A stretch of DNA of 64,000 nucleotides, taken from Cepaea nemoralis (lineage: Eukaryota > Mollusca > Gastropoda > Stylommatophora > Helicidae). The notes under the pieces were generated by a model. It saw nothing but the letters and a program-made list of their open reading frames with translations, was not told where the DNA came from and made no database searches. Below are positions 42,600 to 58,449 of this stretch, in pieces (position 1 is the stretch's first letter; every line of letters starts with the position of its first letter). The position numbers were made by a program, and so were the translations under genes. Location of the stretch: contig JACEFZ010028130.1 of NCBI GenBank assembly GCA_014155875.1, positions 553,061 to 617,060 of the forward strand, read 5' to 3'.

Positions 42600-43700
42600 T
42601 CCCATTCGTATAAATCAGAATATCATCAATATAAGCAAGAGCGAACCCTTTTTTTGCATACCCTCTAGAACTTCATTAATTAAGAGCATATAATGAGATG
42701 GTGCCGTTTTGACCCCAAAAGGTATTCTTAAAAATTCGTAAGAGCCCATATGAGTACAAAAGGCACTTTTCTTTTGCGCGTCTTCTGACATCGGAATACA
42801 CCAAAACCCTGACCTTGCGTCCAACGTTGTGAAATATGTAAGCCATTAAGTAGCCCCAAAATATCATCAATTACCGGCAGTGGGTATGCTACATTCTTGG
42901 TGATTTTGGTTCAACGCCCTGTAGTCACAACAGAAGCGACTTGAACCACAGGCTTGGCCACTATTACTACCGGAGATGACCATTCTGACTTCGACCTTTT
43001 TATTATTCCTGCTTTCAGCATCTTCTATTGCCTTTTCCGCTATTTCTCTGTTTCTTAATGGAGTTCCATATGGTTTTTTTAAAATTATTGGTGGATGATC
43101 TCCCGTGTCTATTTCCATTGTTACTGTTCGGGGTCTTACCCAATTCCCAAATCATTAACCGCAAACACATCCTGATTTTTTTCTTTATAAATTGTTCTAA
43201 CACTTCCTTATTTTCCGGCGAAGCTTTTAACTGTGACAACAATTCTTGTTCCCTTGTTTATTTTGTCTAGTGAACATATTTGGGCTTTATTTTCTTCTAG
43301 ATTGATGGATCAATTCATCCATTTTGATTTTTTCTCTTCTTCCGCGTCTGTCACTTCTCCTTTCACTAGAAGTTTCCAAATACTTGTTCCCGACACTTCT
43401 GCTCTATCCGTTGCCAAAAATGTCATAATGTTATGATCTAATTTTGCTATCCCCACATCCTCTGTATAACTTGATTTCTCTCCCTGTGTTGTTGATAACC
43501 ATTACTGGAAAGGTTTAGTGTTTATCCAACTCCATTACTCCATCTGGAACCTCCAAACCAGGCTCATCAATTATTTCCTTTGTAACTCAGTGATTCTGAC
43601 TGTGTTTCCTTCCCACATAATATGGGTTTCTCTTCAGCTTCGCTTGTAAAAATTAACCGACTGGGGTTTTAAACGTCGTTGTCTTTTTTTAACTCTAACT
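42600..43700 (-). pseudogene. Ty3/Gypsy-type LTR retrotransposon pol fragment
   Basis: In - strand order: FPVMVINNTGREIKLYRG (near 43500-43440), typical of the region after the protease; IDTGDHPPIILKKPYGTPLR (near 43110-43055), the start of RT; SSRFCCDYRALNQ (near 42945-42910); then MDARSGFWCIPMSEDAQKKS and FLRIPFGVKTAPSHY (42824-42700). These are the classic Gypsy RT blocks. Frames shift between them. The YxDD, RNase H and integrase parts are missing, and no LTR pair was identified. Orientation is opposite to the nearby LINE. Confidence 0.85.
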
Positions 43701-45690
43701 AGTGCTGATATATGCATATCCTCTTCATATCTATATATAATCTCTAAATTTTAACTTATGTAGATCATAAAAAAGTTTTATTCCATTTTTTAATCAAAAA
43801 TCTCCCCCTATTAACATATTTCATTTAAAAACCCCTCACTACGTGAAAAAGTGTCTTATGTTGATTCCCCCCCTAACTTAAATTTATCATTGTTTGTCCA
43901 ACCATTTGAAAATTTCTGTCAGTAACAGAGTGAAATTATTACTACACTTAAATACTCTAAAATTTCTTACTATTTTGTAAAAAAAATTTTCTTTTACTAC
44001 ACTACTTGAGCTCCGAATCTTTTAAATGTACGAACTCTATACTTCCCTATTTCTAATATACACGGCTATAATCTGTTTATCTTCTATAAATTTCTTGACT
44101 TCATCTCTAGGCGATTTCCCAAAGTTTGTAAGACTTGCATGCTTTATCGTTGAAAAAGACGAATTCTCAATGTCTCAGCCCCGACATTTAAACAACCCGA
44201 GAAGTGTTTGCTGGGTTCATATTTGAGTCAAATTATGATGACCTCTCAAAAGGAAAGTACCACCCCCATCCGTGGACTTTGGCAGACCTATAACCTCCCT
44301 GATATTACAGGAAGAAGATTAGTGTCCATCTCTCGTCAGACGCCATGGGATGAGTAGTTGAAGCTTTCAATACATGTCACTAGAATGTCAACCCCAAAAA
44401 AGGAGATAACTCCGTCTGGAGTTTCTCCCAGTTGCCAGAAGGATAACAGGGGATTACTTCCCCTCTGGTTTTCTAGGAAAAAATGATACTGTTTGGCAGC
44501 ACTGGGTGACTTCTGGGCTAGACCAGTAACCCTCATAACAGACTTCTCGTCCAAAAGTATCGGCCAAATGTGTACAGCCAAAGTGGTCTATACGTCGATT
44601 CAGCTAAAATCAGCCAAGATGTTGTAGACTCTAAGATCCAGCTAAGATCCAGCTAAGATGTTGTAGACTCTAAGATGTCCCCCGCCTGCCTCAATTGTCT
44701 GCGAATCAAAATGACAATCTATGAATATTCTAGCTTATTATGCAGGTTCATAAGACTCACAGAGACAACAACAGAACATATAGGTAGAGGACAATCCCCA
44801 TATCCTGAAGTGGTATCCCCTGTGCGCCTGTAACGTATGCTTTTATTTGGCGGGAAAGTGGGGCGGTAATCTGAACACTCTACCAACCTCACTCTTCTAC
44901 CTATACAACGAACAGGACATCACAGATACCAAATGGAGATATATTCTCCCACATACAAACACTCCTCTCTATATGGGAGTACAACACTCTGTTACAGAAC
45001 ATGCCCGAGGGGGGGGGGTTGTGTGTGGTGTGTGACTAAGGTCGAAGTTGTGGAAATATTGGCTCCCATGTCTTGTTATTTTGGCAAGCACACTGCACGA
45101 TTTACGGCAGGTAAAAATGAGTATTTAGGTATGTGAACCGTTCTCATAAATATAATTGTATAACACCATAATAACAGTAATACCAGATCCACCAAATCCG
45201 ACAAAAGCAATGGGGTGTCTTATCTAACTGTGTCCCCAGGCTGTCATACACACAAAATATATGTTCCGTCCCCGGCATATTCTGTACACAGATAAAGTAA
45301 AGATTCACACACACAAGATATATATGCGTACAATATCTGAATCTTTAACAAAGGCATAATGTAACACCTGAATACTTTACCAAAAGTCCGGTAAAGATAG
45401 GTTCTTCCCTAGATGAGAGTGAACCAAAAGTGAAGATAGATTGAACTCTGCAGACACGGTATAGAATTTGCAGAGACATCAAACTCTTCAAAAGAAGATG
45501 AAGCCGTAATCATAGCATGATAAGAACTGGATAAGAATTGTAAGCATAGGAATATAGAACAGTGGTATAGACGTTCAAATCTCAGGCTGGCTTTCTTACA
45601 GAAGTAACGGTGCCGTAGCAAAGTCCGCCAACATACATACATGAAATGTAGGATACTTCTCATATCAAACAAAGATTGTATTAACTTTCT
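43701..45690. other. Unassigned intergenic sequence
   Basis: Possibly upstream parts of the Gypsy-type element (to about 44350), but no gag or LTR is recognisable. 44596-44680 has a small duplication (CAGCTAAGATC and GATGTTGTAGACTCTAAGAT twice). Rest unassigned. Confidence 0.3.
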
Positions 45691-46014
45691 AACACAATCT
45701 TATCATTCAAAAAAACCATATGTATGCTCACCAATGCAACATAGAGGCAAAAATGGCCCCACAATGGGGCTTATACCCGCTCCCGGAACGAATCACATCC
45801 TAATCGGTGGCTGGCCCAGACTCAAGTAACTATCTCTGGTCCCGCCTGGGAGTTTTACCAAGCTATTCCAGTCTAATTAGAGCTACTGGCACATTCCTTG
45901 CTTCTATCTGAGCGCTGGCATTCGTTACCATAAAAGGAATTGCCAGTCTCTCACACTGAAATTATTCTTTCCAAGAAAAGATATTTATAATCGTCTGCAA
46001 GCTGGTGCGAACTG

Positions 46015-46240
46015 GGGACATTGTGTCACACATGTTATGAGAAGAAATGGATTGGAGAACTTAGTGACAACTGGCAAGATCGAAGGGAACAGACCAAGAG
46101 GAAGACCGAGAGGAAAATACCTGGATGGCTTGGCCACATGGCATGGACGAGACAGGAACACTGAGCTGATCCACGACGCTGGTGATCGAGTGAAATGGCA
46201 AGTCATGACCGCCCACGCTTTCCGGCATGGCACATGATTG
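46015..46240 (+). mobile_element. LINE C-terminal tail, well preserved
   Basis: Frame reads [65 protein letters not shown], stop. Confidence 0.85.
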
Positions 46241-46415
46241 ATTGGTACCCGGGTTCGAAACACAGCAGTGCTGGTTTTTTTCGAAAAGGGTATAGGAACC
46301 GGTCGTTCAGAAAGCAATGGCAAACTACTGAACGTAAAATTTGCCTTGGAATCACGAACAGCGAAAATTCTGGGGTTGACTGCTACGTCCTGTGAAGGAC
46401 ATGCAACTTAATTTT
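46240..46415 (+). mobile_element. Family A SINE, 5' truncated
   Basis: Begins at CCCGGGTTCGAAACACAGCA, core GGCAAACTACTGAACGTAAA, tail TGACTGCTACGTCCTGTGAA. Joined directly to the LINE tail. Confidence 0.85.
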
Positions 46416-46574
46416 CTTGTTTATGATCACAGAAGATGGCAGATTGGACAAAGAAATCGAAATCAGATGTAAATAAGCTAGTGCACTTACATATCAACTA
46501 TCACCCTTACTGAAACATCCAAATATACCCATGTCCGCAAAACGACAGATAATAAACAGCATATTTACACCAAC

Positions 46575-46960
46575 CCTATGCTACTAATCTCAAACCTGGA
46601 CTTTATCCAAATAACACTTTCGCAAAATCAACACCTGCGAGATGAGATACCTGAGGAGAGCTGCCAACTTAACAATCCGAGACCGAGTAAGACAGTGAGA
46701 TCAACACCTTGTGCCACATTTATTGAAAGACAGAAGATCAAGTGGTTTGGCCATGTCGTTAGAATGCAACACCAACAACTGCCATCACTGGCCTTACATC
46801 AAAGATCATCTGCGACGAAACCAAGAGGACGTCCAAGAAGAAAATGGATTGACGACATCAAAGACATTGTACACCACACGGAATGACACTATCCAGTGCC
46901 GCCCACCGGGCGCTGGAACGCAAATTATTCCTCCCCACGCCGCTTGACTGCAGAAGTGGA
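46575..46960 (+). mobile_element. LINE C-terminal fragment (type 3)
   Basis: Frame reads TVRSTPCATFIERQKIKWFG, HVVRMQHQQLP and TKPRGRPRRKWIDDIKDIVH. It is followed directly by (GAT)n. Very similar to 19490-19800, apart from an extra segment SLALHQRSSA. Confidence 0.85.
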
Positions 46961-46961
46961 A

Positions 46962-47034
<73 letters not shown>
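46961..47034. repeat. (GAT)n microsatellite
   Basis: About 24 GAT triplets at the 3' end of the LINE fragment, probably grown from its tail. Confidence 0.95.
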
Positions 47035-47036
<2 letters not shown>

Positions 47037-47079
47037 TTAAATTTCAACTGGGGTGTTTAGTTGGTCATGCATCGCAGTA

Positions 47080-47245
47080 CACTTGTTCCTACAGCGAGAC
47101 TGTGGTCTTTTGGAGGTAACAGGATTGAATCCCAGTCGGTAAATAAGACTTTCAATTTGTATGTTGTCTAGTGCGTAATCGAATCCTCGCTTCTGTTCTC
47201 TACTTGTATGAACGCCAAACAATACATGTATGTTTATTTATGTTC
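47080..47245 (+). mobile_element. Family G tRNA-like SINE, uninterrupted
   Basis: GTACACTTGTTCCTACAGCG, GATTGAATCCCAGTCGGTAA, TTTCAATTTGTATGTTG, and 3' end ACAATACATGTATGTTTATT. It is the reference for the interrupted copy at 26990. Confidence 0.65.
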
Positions 47246-47364
47246 TGTCAATTAAGGACGAATGATTTGAGAATTACAAAATTAGAATCGTGTGTACAAG
47301 TAAAGTAACTGAATCAAATACACACCACTCAAGTAAATACCTCCAACATGTTGTCTTTGACCGG

Positions 47365-47600
47365 TCTCTCTGGCCTAGGCGTTAGCGACTTTCTCCGTAA
47401 TCTCGTTTATCCACGTGAGCAAACGCAGCTGCGAGAGAATCGGTAGCGGTTCTTGCCGTGTCCTTTACTTAAAGGATATGTGAGCCGGCCGCTCAGAAAG
47501 CAATGGCAAACTACTGAGTGTATTCTTGCCAAGAAGTCAACAACAGCAGTATAATGCTGGTGTTGACTGCGATGTCCTGTAATAGGATATTCGGGGGGGG
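47365..47600 (+). mobile_element. Family A SINE, near full length
   Basis: Head TCTCTCTGGCCTAGGCGTTA, core GGCAAACTACTGAGTGTATT, tail TGACTGCGATGTCCTGTAAT, ending in a poly-G run. Confidence 0.85.
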
Positions 47601-47937
47601 GGGGGGGGGTGTTGTCTTTGGGAAGAATACAATGAATGAATCACCAAACAACGAGAAGTAGACGCCTAGCAGGTCCCATAATATGATCACAAATATCAAA
47701 AGTTGCGACCAAAGCTTTCGTCAACACAGAAACAACAAACATACCCAGATACAACTATATGAAAACACTACATGAAAATATAAAAATAACAGTTTCTCAT
47801 TTATTTCCTTGTTGTGGACTAGACACTTGTTTCAAGACATCCGCGTGTATGGTTCCAGTGTCATTGGGAAAGGATGGTGGGAAATTGAGCAAACCGTATC
47901 ATGTTTTATGGTTTTTGTTGTTAATGATATATCAAAT

Positions 47938-48042
<105 letters not shown>

Positions 48043-48094
48043 GCATATAAGTTATCATATAACCGAGAAGTTGTAACTTCTTATGGTACGAGAA

Positions 48095-48355
48095 AATCAT
48101 CAATTGACTAAAGAAATTAGAGGTATATTATGAACACAATATGGGCATTTCATAAGAAGAGATCAACCAGAAAGTTTAGTAGTCACTGAAAACTTGATGG
48201 TGAAAGATTAAGTTGAAGTCAAAGATTGCAAACCTTACATTGCTTCACTGAATGGCATTATATTGGCAAGAACAAAGACCTGATTATAGCTGGGTGATCG
48301 TCTGAGATGGCGAACCATGATTCTCCAAGTTTGTCGGCATGGCACATGATGATTA
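48095..48355 (+). mobile_element. LINE C-terminal tail, decayed
   Basis: Bases for GHFIRRDQPESLVVTENL, 'LGDRLRWRTMI' and 'VCRHGT' followed by ATGATGATT. Same group as 46015. Confidence 0.6.
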
Positions 48356-48859
48356 CGGCGATGTAGGGCAAAGATCGTTTGTTCAAGGAGTAGCCACATA
48401 CTTGGCTGTTTCTTATTTCCCCCGTTGCATGGCAATTCTTACCGGAGATTAGAACTATTGCCTTGTGATATATGCCTTTGGTTCGGAACCTTTTGTAGTT
48501 CGCAGTTGGCGCCTTCCTCGCCGTATTGCGCTGGATATTTTTCAGAATGAAACACCTAGTACATTTTGTTGAGCAGAAAGGTCCCGCCGAAATATAGGAA
48601 AACCTGGAAGGCACGTGAGTTCTTCTGACAAACATTCCAATTTGCAAGATACAAGGTTTGACACCCTTGAGCAAAGACCAGCTAGGGGAGCATCTGATGA
48701 AAGTTTATTCAGATTTCGAGAAGGGTGTCTCTCTCGGTGAGTCGGATGGTCTGTTATGACCGTGGAAACCATGGATTTTACAATAATATTATAAAAGATA
48801 AGAGGCAAATTTATGACGATCTAACATTTATAGAAGTCAAAAGAAATTAACTTAACTGA

Positions 48860-49315
48860 TTCAGTGTCAAACAAAAAGTGGGTTTGGACCAAACAGGCTG
48901 TGCAAAGACAGGAAAAGTACAATAATGAAAATGTCCATTCACTGAGCATTGAGGAGCGGCTGGCCGAGTGGCTAGAACGCCGGACTCTCGTTCGGGAGAC
49001 CCGGGTTCGATCCCTCGGTAATGTGTGGGATTTTTTTCTGTCGGGGGCAAAAAGAAAATCCAAACCTGCACAGTTCGTGGCGACTGCACTAGCCAGGCGG
49101 CCTTTATTCCTCGGGCTCAAAGACCCCTCTGCCATAAATCGCAAGGTACTATATTGGCAGTAATGACAGTGACTGAGCATTGATATTGTGGAAGATACCG
49201 CGAAACGAAACAATTAACACGACGACCCTAGTATGGCGATATATCGTCCTTCTGTACAAATGGTACGTGATATTTGGCGATATATTATCCTTCGACACCG
49301 GATCAGTTAAAACTG
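48860..49315 (+). mobile_element. Family H repeat copy 2, split by a SINE
   Basis: Flanks of the SINE at 48953-49171 match 21180-21395: AATGTCCATTCACTGAGCAT on the left, GCGAAACGAAACAA and GTATGGCGATATATCGTCC on the right. Confidence 0.75.
48953..49171 (+). mobile_element. Young tRNA-derived SINE with 12-bp TSD
   Basis: Head GAGCGGCTGGCCGAGTGGCT (A box) and GAGACCCGGGTTCGATCCC (B box), then about 150 bp of unrelated body. ACTGAGCATTGA lies at 48941-48952 and 49172-49183. The head is close to a Leu/Ser-type tRNA, but the acceptor stem and anticodon arm are not intact. Confidence 0.85.
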
Positions 49316-49469
49316 GTACCAAACAGAATATTTAACTGTAACTTCAATTCGCCACTGTTGTATTGACCATAAATATGGGGCACTACAAAAATAATTTCTG
49401 ATAAACTAAAAACTTTCATTAATTGGTGCCTGTCCAATTATGTTTTTAAAAGTTAGTTGCATGTTCTTT

Positions 49470-49690
49470 TACAAGACTTTGCAGCCAAGCCCAGCATTTA
49501 TTGGCTTTTTGTGATTACCTAAGCAATTTTTTTTTCTATAACAGTAGTTTGCCATGGCTTTCTGAACGGCTGAATTTTATGCCATAAAACAATTGTCAAC
49601 GCACTAATCTGCTTCCAAATCGCCTCTGTACATAATACGAGGATTAAAATGAATCTCAGAATCACTGTTGCTGAGCTTAGGGATAGTAGG
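49470..49690 (-). mobile_element. Family A SINE, diverged
   Basis: Tail ACTTTGCAGCCAAGCCCAGC, core AGTAGTTTGCCATGGCTTTC, then a weak head with CTTCCAAATCGCC. Confidence 0.7.
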
Positions 49691-49854
49691 AGACAGATTC
49701 CTGGGAGTCGAGAGGTGAGGGAACAACGCTGACGCTGTATATAACACACATGGGAGAACCTGTTAGCTAGTATAGCTAAGTCCACTCTCTGGAATCTACA
49801 GGTCTACAGAAATAGAAGTGGACCTAAAACACGCGAAGAGAATTAGAGACGTCA

Positions 49855-50240
49855 TCATCATCAAGTGCCATGCCGGCTGGCGTAGGCGGTCATGGCTCTC
49901 CACAGATCTCGGTTTTTGGTTTTCTTGATCAAATCCGCCGGTGATATTTCTCCTTGCCACCGTCGCAATTCATCCAGCATCATTTCTCTTGGTCTGCCTC
50001 TGCCTCTCTTCCCCTCGATATTTCCAGTTGTCAGGATGTTCTCCAATGCCTCTCTTCTCATCACATGACACAAAAAAGCTGTTTGCCTCTTTCTTATTTT
50101 GTATATAATTTTCTAGTTTCATTAACCTCTATCAGGCATTCGTTGTAAGTTACTTTGGCAATCGAAGGAAATAGCAACATTCGTCTCAGGAACCACATCT
50201 CTGTTGCTTCCAATCTCTTCCTAATTTATAAAAGGATGTA
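49855..50240 (-). mobile_element. LINE C-terminal tail, best preserved
   Basis: The - strand reads EATEMWFLRRMLLFPSIAKV, then HVMRREALENILTTGNIEGK, RGRGRPREMMLDELRRWQGE and RDLWRAMTAYASRHGT, stop. Useful as reference for the tails at 12480 and 62105. Confidence 0.88.
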
Positions 50241-50405
50241 TAATATTCAAAGGATATACATAAATAGTGGTGAGCTTATAAACACGGGAAGAGAAATAGA
50301 GTCATGGATGCATAACATGCGAAGGATATTAAGGAAACTGAAAGAGATGACAAAAGAGAGGAGGGCTTGACATGAGATTTTTAAAGTCTATGCTTCCCGG
50401 AGGAA

Positions 50406-50610
50406 CTAGCGAACGAACGAATGAACTTCATTTTCAAAGGGTTACAAATTGGCACGCAGGCCCGTTTTACATTCGGCCCTTCCAATCACTTATCTTTCGT
50501 ACAGCAATTATCTATTGTGCATGTTACATTCACATAGGAAAAAACGACATTGCCAAATGAAAGTTGTGAACATAAGCGATGCATATTATCATGTTATGAG
50601 ACAGGCAGGC
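50406..50610 (+). mobile_element. Family E retroposon
   Basis: (GAAC)n, AACTTCATTTTCAAAGGGTT, GCACGCAGGCCCGTTTTACA, TTCGGCCCTTCCAATCACTT. Very similar to 39955-40165. Confidence 0.8.
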
Positions 50611-51415
50611 AGCCGGACACACATAGACAGAAGAATCAAGAAGAACACGTATAAACCTTTCCCAGGTGTTCTCTACTTGACAACTGTATTGGTACTCGCT
50701 GCTGAATTATGTTCACAAATAACTATGACTGCACCATTGGCGTGACACTGATAGAATCGCCATGCAGACAATGCCAGACCAGGGAGTGGCTTTTCTACAG
50801 CATGACAACCAGACAACAACCTGTAACTGGAATAAAAGTGGGAAACCCAGGACAGCCAATTATGGCCCAGTTAGCGTCGGTGGATTATACCTAAGCTGGC
50901 TCTAGTCTTTTACTTTTGACTGCACTGCAATAAAATCGCTTTAGACAAATCCATGAAGGTATTAAAACATATACAAAGAAACCGATATAATTTTATTAAA
51001 ACAGTCAAGTGGTTATTTCCTTCGTGACGACATCAAACTTTATTGTGGGACAATAATCAACAGAGGTAACTTTTACATATTTCTGGTATTTGTAAATAGA
51101 ATGTTCGATTAGAATATCCAGTATGGGATACCTCAGAAACGACAACTAATTTGCTTTACTCTGTGAAAACAGTTGGCGTGAAATAATGTCCTTATGTTTT
51201 CATTATGATTAATGTGGTTCATTATTGTTGAGTTATCATTGGTCATGGTTATGAAAATCAAACATTACTTTATTAATACAAGAATTATTTCGATTGTCAG
51301 GTAAGTTTTGATAGTTTTTGGCTCTTCTTTTTATGTTGGTTAAAGAAATAGTAGCTTATATATGGAATTGTTTGTTGAGCTACCCAGTCTCACTTTACAA
51401 TCACTTATTTCTTAC
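50611..51415. other. Unassigned sequence with one coding-looking stretch
   Basis: 50709-50894 encodes an open frame with NNYDCTIGVTLIESPCRQCQ and TGIKVGNPGQPIMAQLAS. The composition looks protein-like but no family was recognised. The remainder is AT-rich without features. Confidence 0.3.
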
Positions 51416-51416
51416 T

Positions 51417-51995
51417 AGCCGGCTCTGTGGCCAAGGAGTTACGGAAGCAGTTCGTAATCCCGCATACCGGGTTCGAAACACAGCTGCGGGAGATTTGGCA
51501 GCAGACCGCCTTGCGTTGGTTTTTGTGCTTGCTTGCTTGTGTTCGTTGCCTTGAGCTCCAACGCAAAAGTCCTGTATGTCGGATAAAGACATCCTGTTGT
51601 CCAACATCATTGTGATGTCACACAGGACCTGAGGTTTGCGTGAGTATCCGTTGTCCCATGTCTGGCTTATTGGTGTGCAGACTGGTGGTTCCTCGCCATG
51701 CAGGCAGATACTCTCCGACTTCGGAAGAATCATCGATCCTACTGATGTTAGCCAGGTCCCCGAAGAGACCTGTTGCCCAGGACGCACGACGTGGACGTGT
51801 CAGCAGGTCTTGGCCAGTATATATCCCGGCCCTGGTGCCTTGGAAACACCTCTGCGTCCCGTTGGTTTTTGTAAATTGGTATGCGTTCCGGTCGTCCAGA
51901 AAACAGTGGCAAACTACTGCACGTAAACTTGCCAATAAATCACAAACATCAAAAAATGATGGGGTTGACTGCGACGTCCTGTAAATGATTTGCAA
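51417..51995 (+). mobile_element. Family A SINE split by a family D insertion
   Basis: Head at 51417-51525 (AGCCGGCTCTGTGGCCAAGG, CGGGTTCGAAACACAGCTGC). It resumes at 51872-51995 (CGGTCGTCCAGAAAACAGTG, GGCAAACTACTGCACGTAAA, TGACTGCGACGTCCTGTAAA). Confidence 0.9.
51526..51860 (-). mobile_element. Family D retroposon, complete, with 11-bp TSD
   Basis: GTTGGTTTTTG at 51515-51525 and 51861-51871. Same ends as the copy at 16132 (GGGACGCAGAGG start, (GCAA)n end on the - strand), so both are full length, 335 and 339 bp. Confidence 0.92.
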
Positions 51996-52029
51996 CTAAT
52001 TTTAATTTCTCATTATTTACCTGTACATT

Positions 52030-52195
52030 CGAATCTCCACCTAGGTGGGTTTTCCTTTAAACTCACCTGGGCTCCCTGATCAACCTAGCTCAATATTGAT
52101 ACCAAAGAATATCCCGGAAGTAAAGGCGGACGGTGTGATACTGATAACCACACGCATGGAGTGTCGGTTGGTTTATACAAATATGGGGTATAAAT
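52030..52195 (+). mobile_element. Family F SINE fragment
   Basis: Contains CCCGGAAGTAAAGGCGGACG, GTGATACTGATAACCAC and GAGTGTCGGTTGGTTTAT. The tRNA-like head is missing. Confidence 0.65.
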
Positions 52196-52760
52196 GGTAT
52201 AAATAATAAATAAATAAAATTATATAATTAAAATTAAAAATAAATAAAAATAAACTGGTATAAATATCCTACAGCCAATACGCATTAAGACATGTGGGAA
52301 TCTGTTTCCTTTTTACTTGTACACCTGCCTATGGGCTACAGCGGTAGTAATGATCAGCCAGCTAGCCACCCGGTCCGGTGGGTATCTGTTCGAATTCACA
52401 TTGCGGCACGGAGTTTTGTGTTTAATTGGCATGTGCTCCCAGGCCTAGCCAACCTTACATGGGAACCAGGAAGTGTTCGGGGAAGTGAAGGTGGCCCATG
52501 CAATATTGCCCACAAGCCCATCCAGCTGCGACTGATGTGTAAACATGTGAAGCTAGCAACTATACTGCCTCAAAATGTGGGAAAGGGTGGTTTATTTATT
52601 GATGCCTGTCTATCAATACATGTTTATCTTGTACAGCCTTTCACAATAAGTGTCCACCGGCACCGCTTTAAGGGTTCCATTTACACGGACATACGGACAG
52701 TATATATGATCACAGTCCAATGTTTTAAAGTAGTAATTAAGATCAAAGTTACAGCTACAT
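52196..52760. other. Unassigned sequence, possible tRNA-like SINE head
   Basis: 52330-52400 has GCTACAGCGGTAGTAATG and TCTGTTCGAATTC, loosely A-box and B-box spaced. No second copy was found, so this is weak. Rest unassigned. Confidence 0.3.
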
Positions 52761-52761
52761 A

Positions 52762-52794
52762 TAAGGAGAGAGAGAGGGTGATAGAGAGAGAGGA

Positions 52795-52882
<88 letters not shown>
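52762..52882. repeat. (GA)n microsatellite
   Basis: About 55 GA units with a few imperfections at the 5' side. Confidence 0.96.
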
Positions 52883-52887
<5 letters not shown>

Positions 52888-53024
52888 GCAGGATAAGAAA
52901 ACACGAATAGGAATTTGTGACTTACCGACTTACCTTGGCATCATTTTAACACAGAATGTGATCCCTATGAAAATTCCCTTATTAGCTCCTTGTGGCGTAC
53001 AGGGTGAATGATGCTTTTTTATAG

Positions 53025-53150
53025 CTCCATATTTGTGTAGACCAACTGACACAAGACGGGTCATGTGGTCAGTATCACGTGGACTGCCCAGAACACATCT
53101 TGTTATTTATGTTTGGCTGGTTCGACCTGGGAACTTAGGTCCGTGAAGAC
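53025..53150 (-). mobile_element. Family F SINE fragment
   Basis: Inverse of the family body: TTGTGTAGACCAACTGACAC, TCAGTATCACGTGG, and GTTCGACCTGGGAACTT. Confidence 0.65.
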
Positions 53151-53196
53151 AGACGACGGGTAGCTTGTTCAGCAGAAGATCTAGCGAAATGTGGCT

Positions 53197-53745
53197 CGGA
53201 TGGCTGAAATCAAGGCGGAGATAGAAGAAACGCTGAATAAAGTCCAAGAAGAAAGAACACAGATTGAACGGCTCAAGAAATAGGCTAAGAATTAAACAGC
53301 TTAAACAGACGAGGCACAAAGCAAGACCTAGACGGAAGAGGAAGTAGCAAAAAAGGACACAGAAACAGAAAGTGAAAACGAAAGCGATCAAGAAACAAGG
53401 GTGACCTGGAGAAGAGATTACACTCCACAAAGAAGAAGAGTGGAGGACACAAAATTTGGAAGAAGAGATAGACCACGAAGATTCAACGACAAATTCCAAG
53501 ACACAAGAGAGATGGATGGAGTCACTGTCCGTTCGACTACCAATGAATCACTCCCTGAAAACAGAACACCATGAGACGCGGGAAGGGGGAGCCTAACAAC
53601 ATCAGGCCTTACATGTGCGCGAATCCGACCACACATAAAAAGCAGCAGCAAAGAAAAAATCAACGCCAAACCAGAAAAGCTCAGAAATAGGAAGAGAGCA
53701 CGCAGCTCTATTTCCACAAGCAGAGAAGAAACGCCATAAGCCCCC
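53197..53745 (+). pseudogene. Charged, coiled-coil-rich ORF relic, possibly retroelement gag/ORF1
   Basis: From 53197 one frame reads MAEIKAEIEETLNKVQEERT, QIERLKK, then stops at 53281, 53293, 53302 and 53329. It continues as EEEVAKKDTETESENESDQE, TRVTWRRDYTPQRRRVEDTK and FGRRDRPRRFNDKFQDTREM before another stop at 53572. It then stays open to a TAA at 53740. The content is acidic then arginine-rich, as in nucleic-acid-binding ORF1/gag proteins, but no domain was recognised. All internal stops could be Gln or Arg codons changed by C to T. Family F fragments in the same orientation lie on both sides, so it may be part of a larger unit carrying that sequence at both ends. Confidence 0.45.
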
Positions 53746-53849
53746 CAATTATAACATCGACAGATTGGCAGTTGAACGGGGCCTGGGCACGTTATTTTCT
53801 TCAAATGAGAAGCAGTGAAAACAATCCTCGGGGTAAATTGTGCTAGCCC

Positions 53850-53970
53850 CATACCTGTATAGACCAATCGGTAGTGATGTGATCAATGTCATACCGGCTG
53901 CCTTTTCTTTCCAGAACCTTTTATGGCACCCTTTTTAGGCTGTGTCGACCTGGGAGTGCTGGTCAGTTTT
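53850..53970 (-). mobile_element. Family F SINE fragment
   Basis: Inverse body: TGTATAGACCAATCGGTAGT, TCAATGTCATACCGGCTGCC and GTGTCGACCTGGGAG. Confidence 0.65.
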
Positions 53971-54135
53971 AAAATAAACACAAAAAGTCACTGATCACAA
54001 CTTTAAATACAATAATAACACTGAATGTTTATGATCTTTTAATCGCGAATACGGTAGGTTTGATCTGGCGTAATCTTTGGTGAATCCAGAAACAGCTAAA
54101 AGTTGGACTGGGTACAAATTTGACCAGAAATTGTG

Positions 54136-58316
<4,181 letters not shown>

Positions 58317-58449
58317 GTGGGGAAATGTATTTTGAAGAAATATACTTTTCGTAAGGTCTTGTTTGTATCTACGCCTTCGAGTTGGCTGACGAGTTGGCTG
58401 GCTTGTTGGCTAGTTTGTGAATCCTCTGAAAGTTTAACATGTAACTACG

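Noticed and set aside
48953..49025. Functional tRNA gene
   Set aside because: A and B boxes are good, but the acceptor stem does not close, and the segment is the head of a 219-bp element with a target-site duplication.
52292..52885. 197-codon open frame
   Set aside because: The last third is GA-repeat encoded and the first part has no motif, splice support or second copy.
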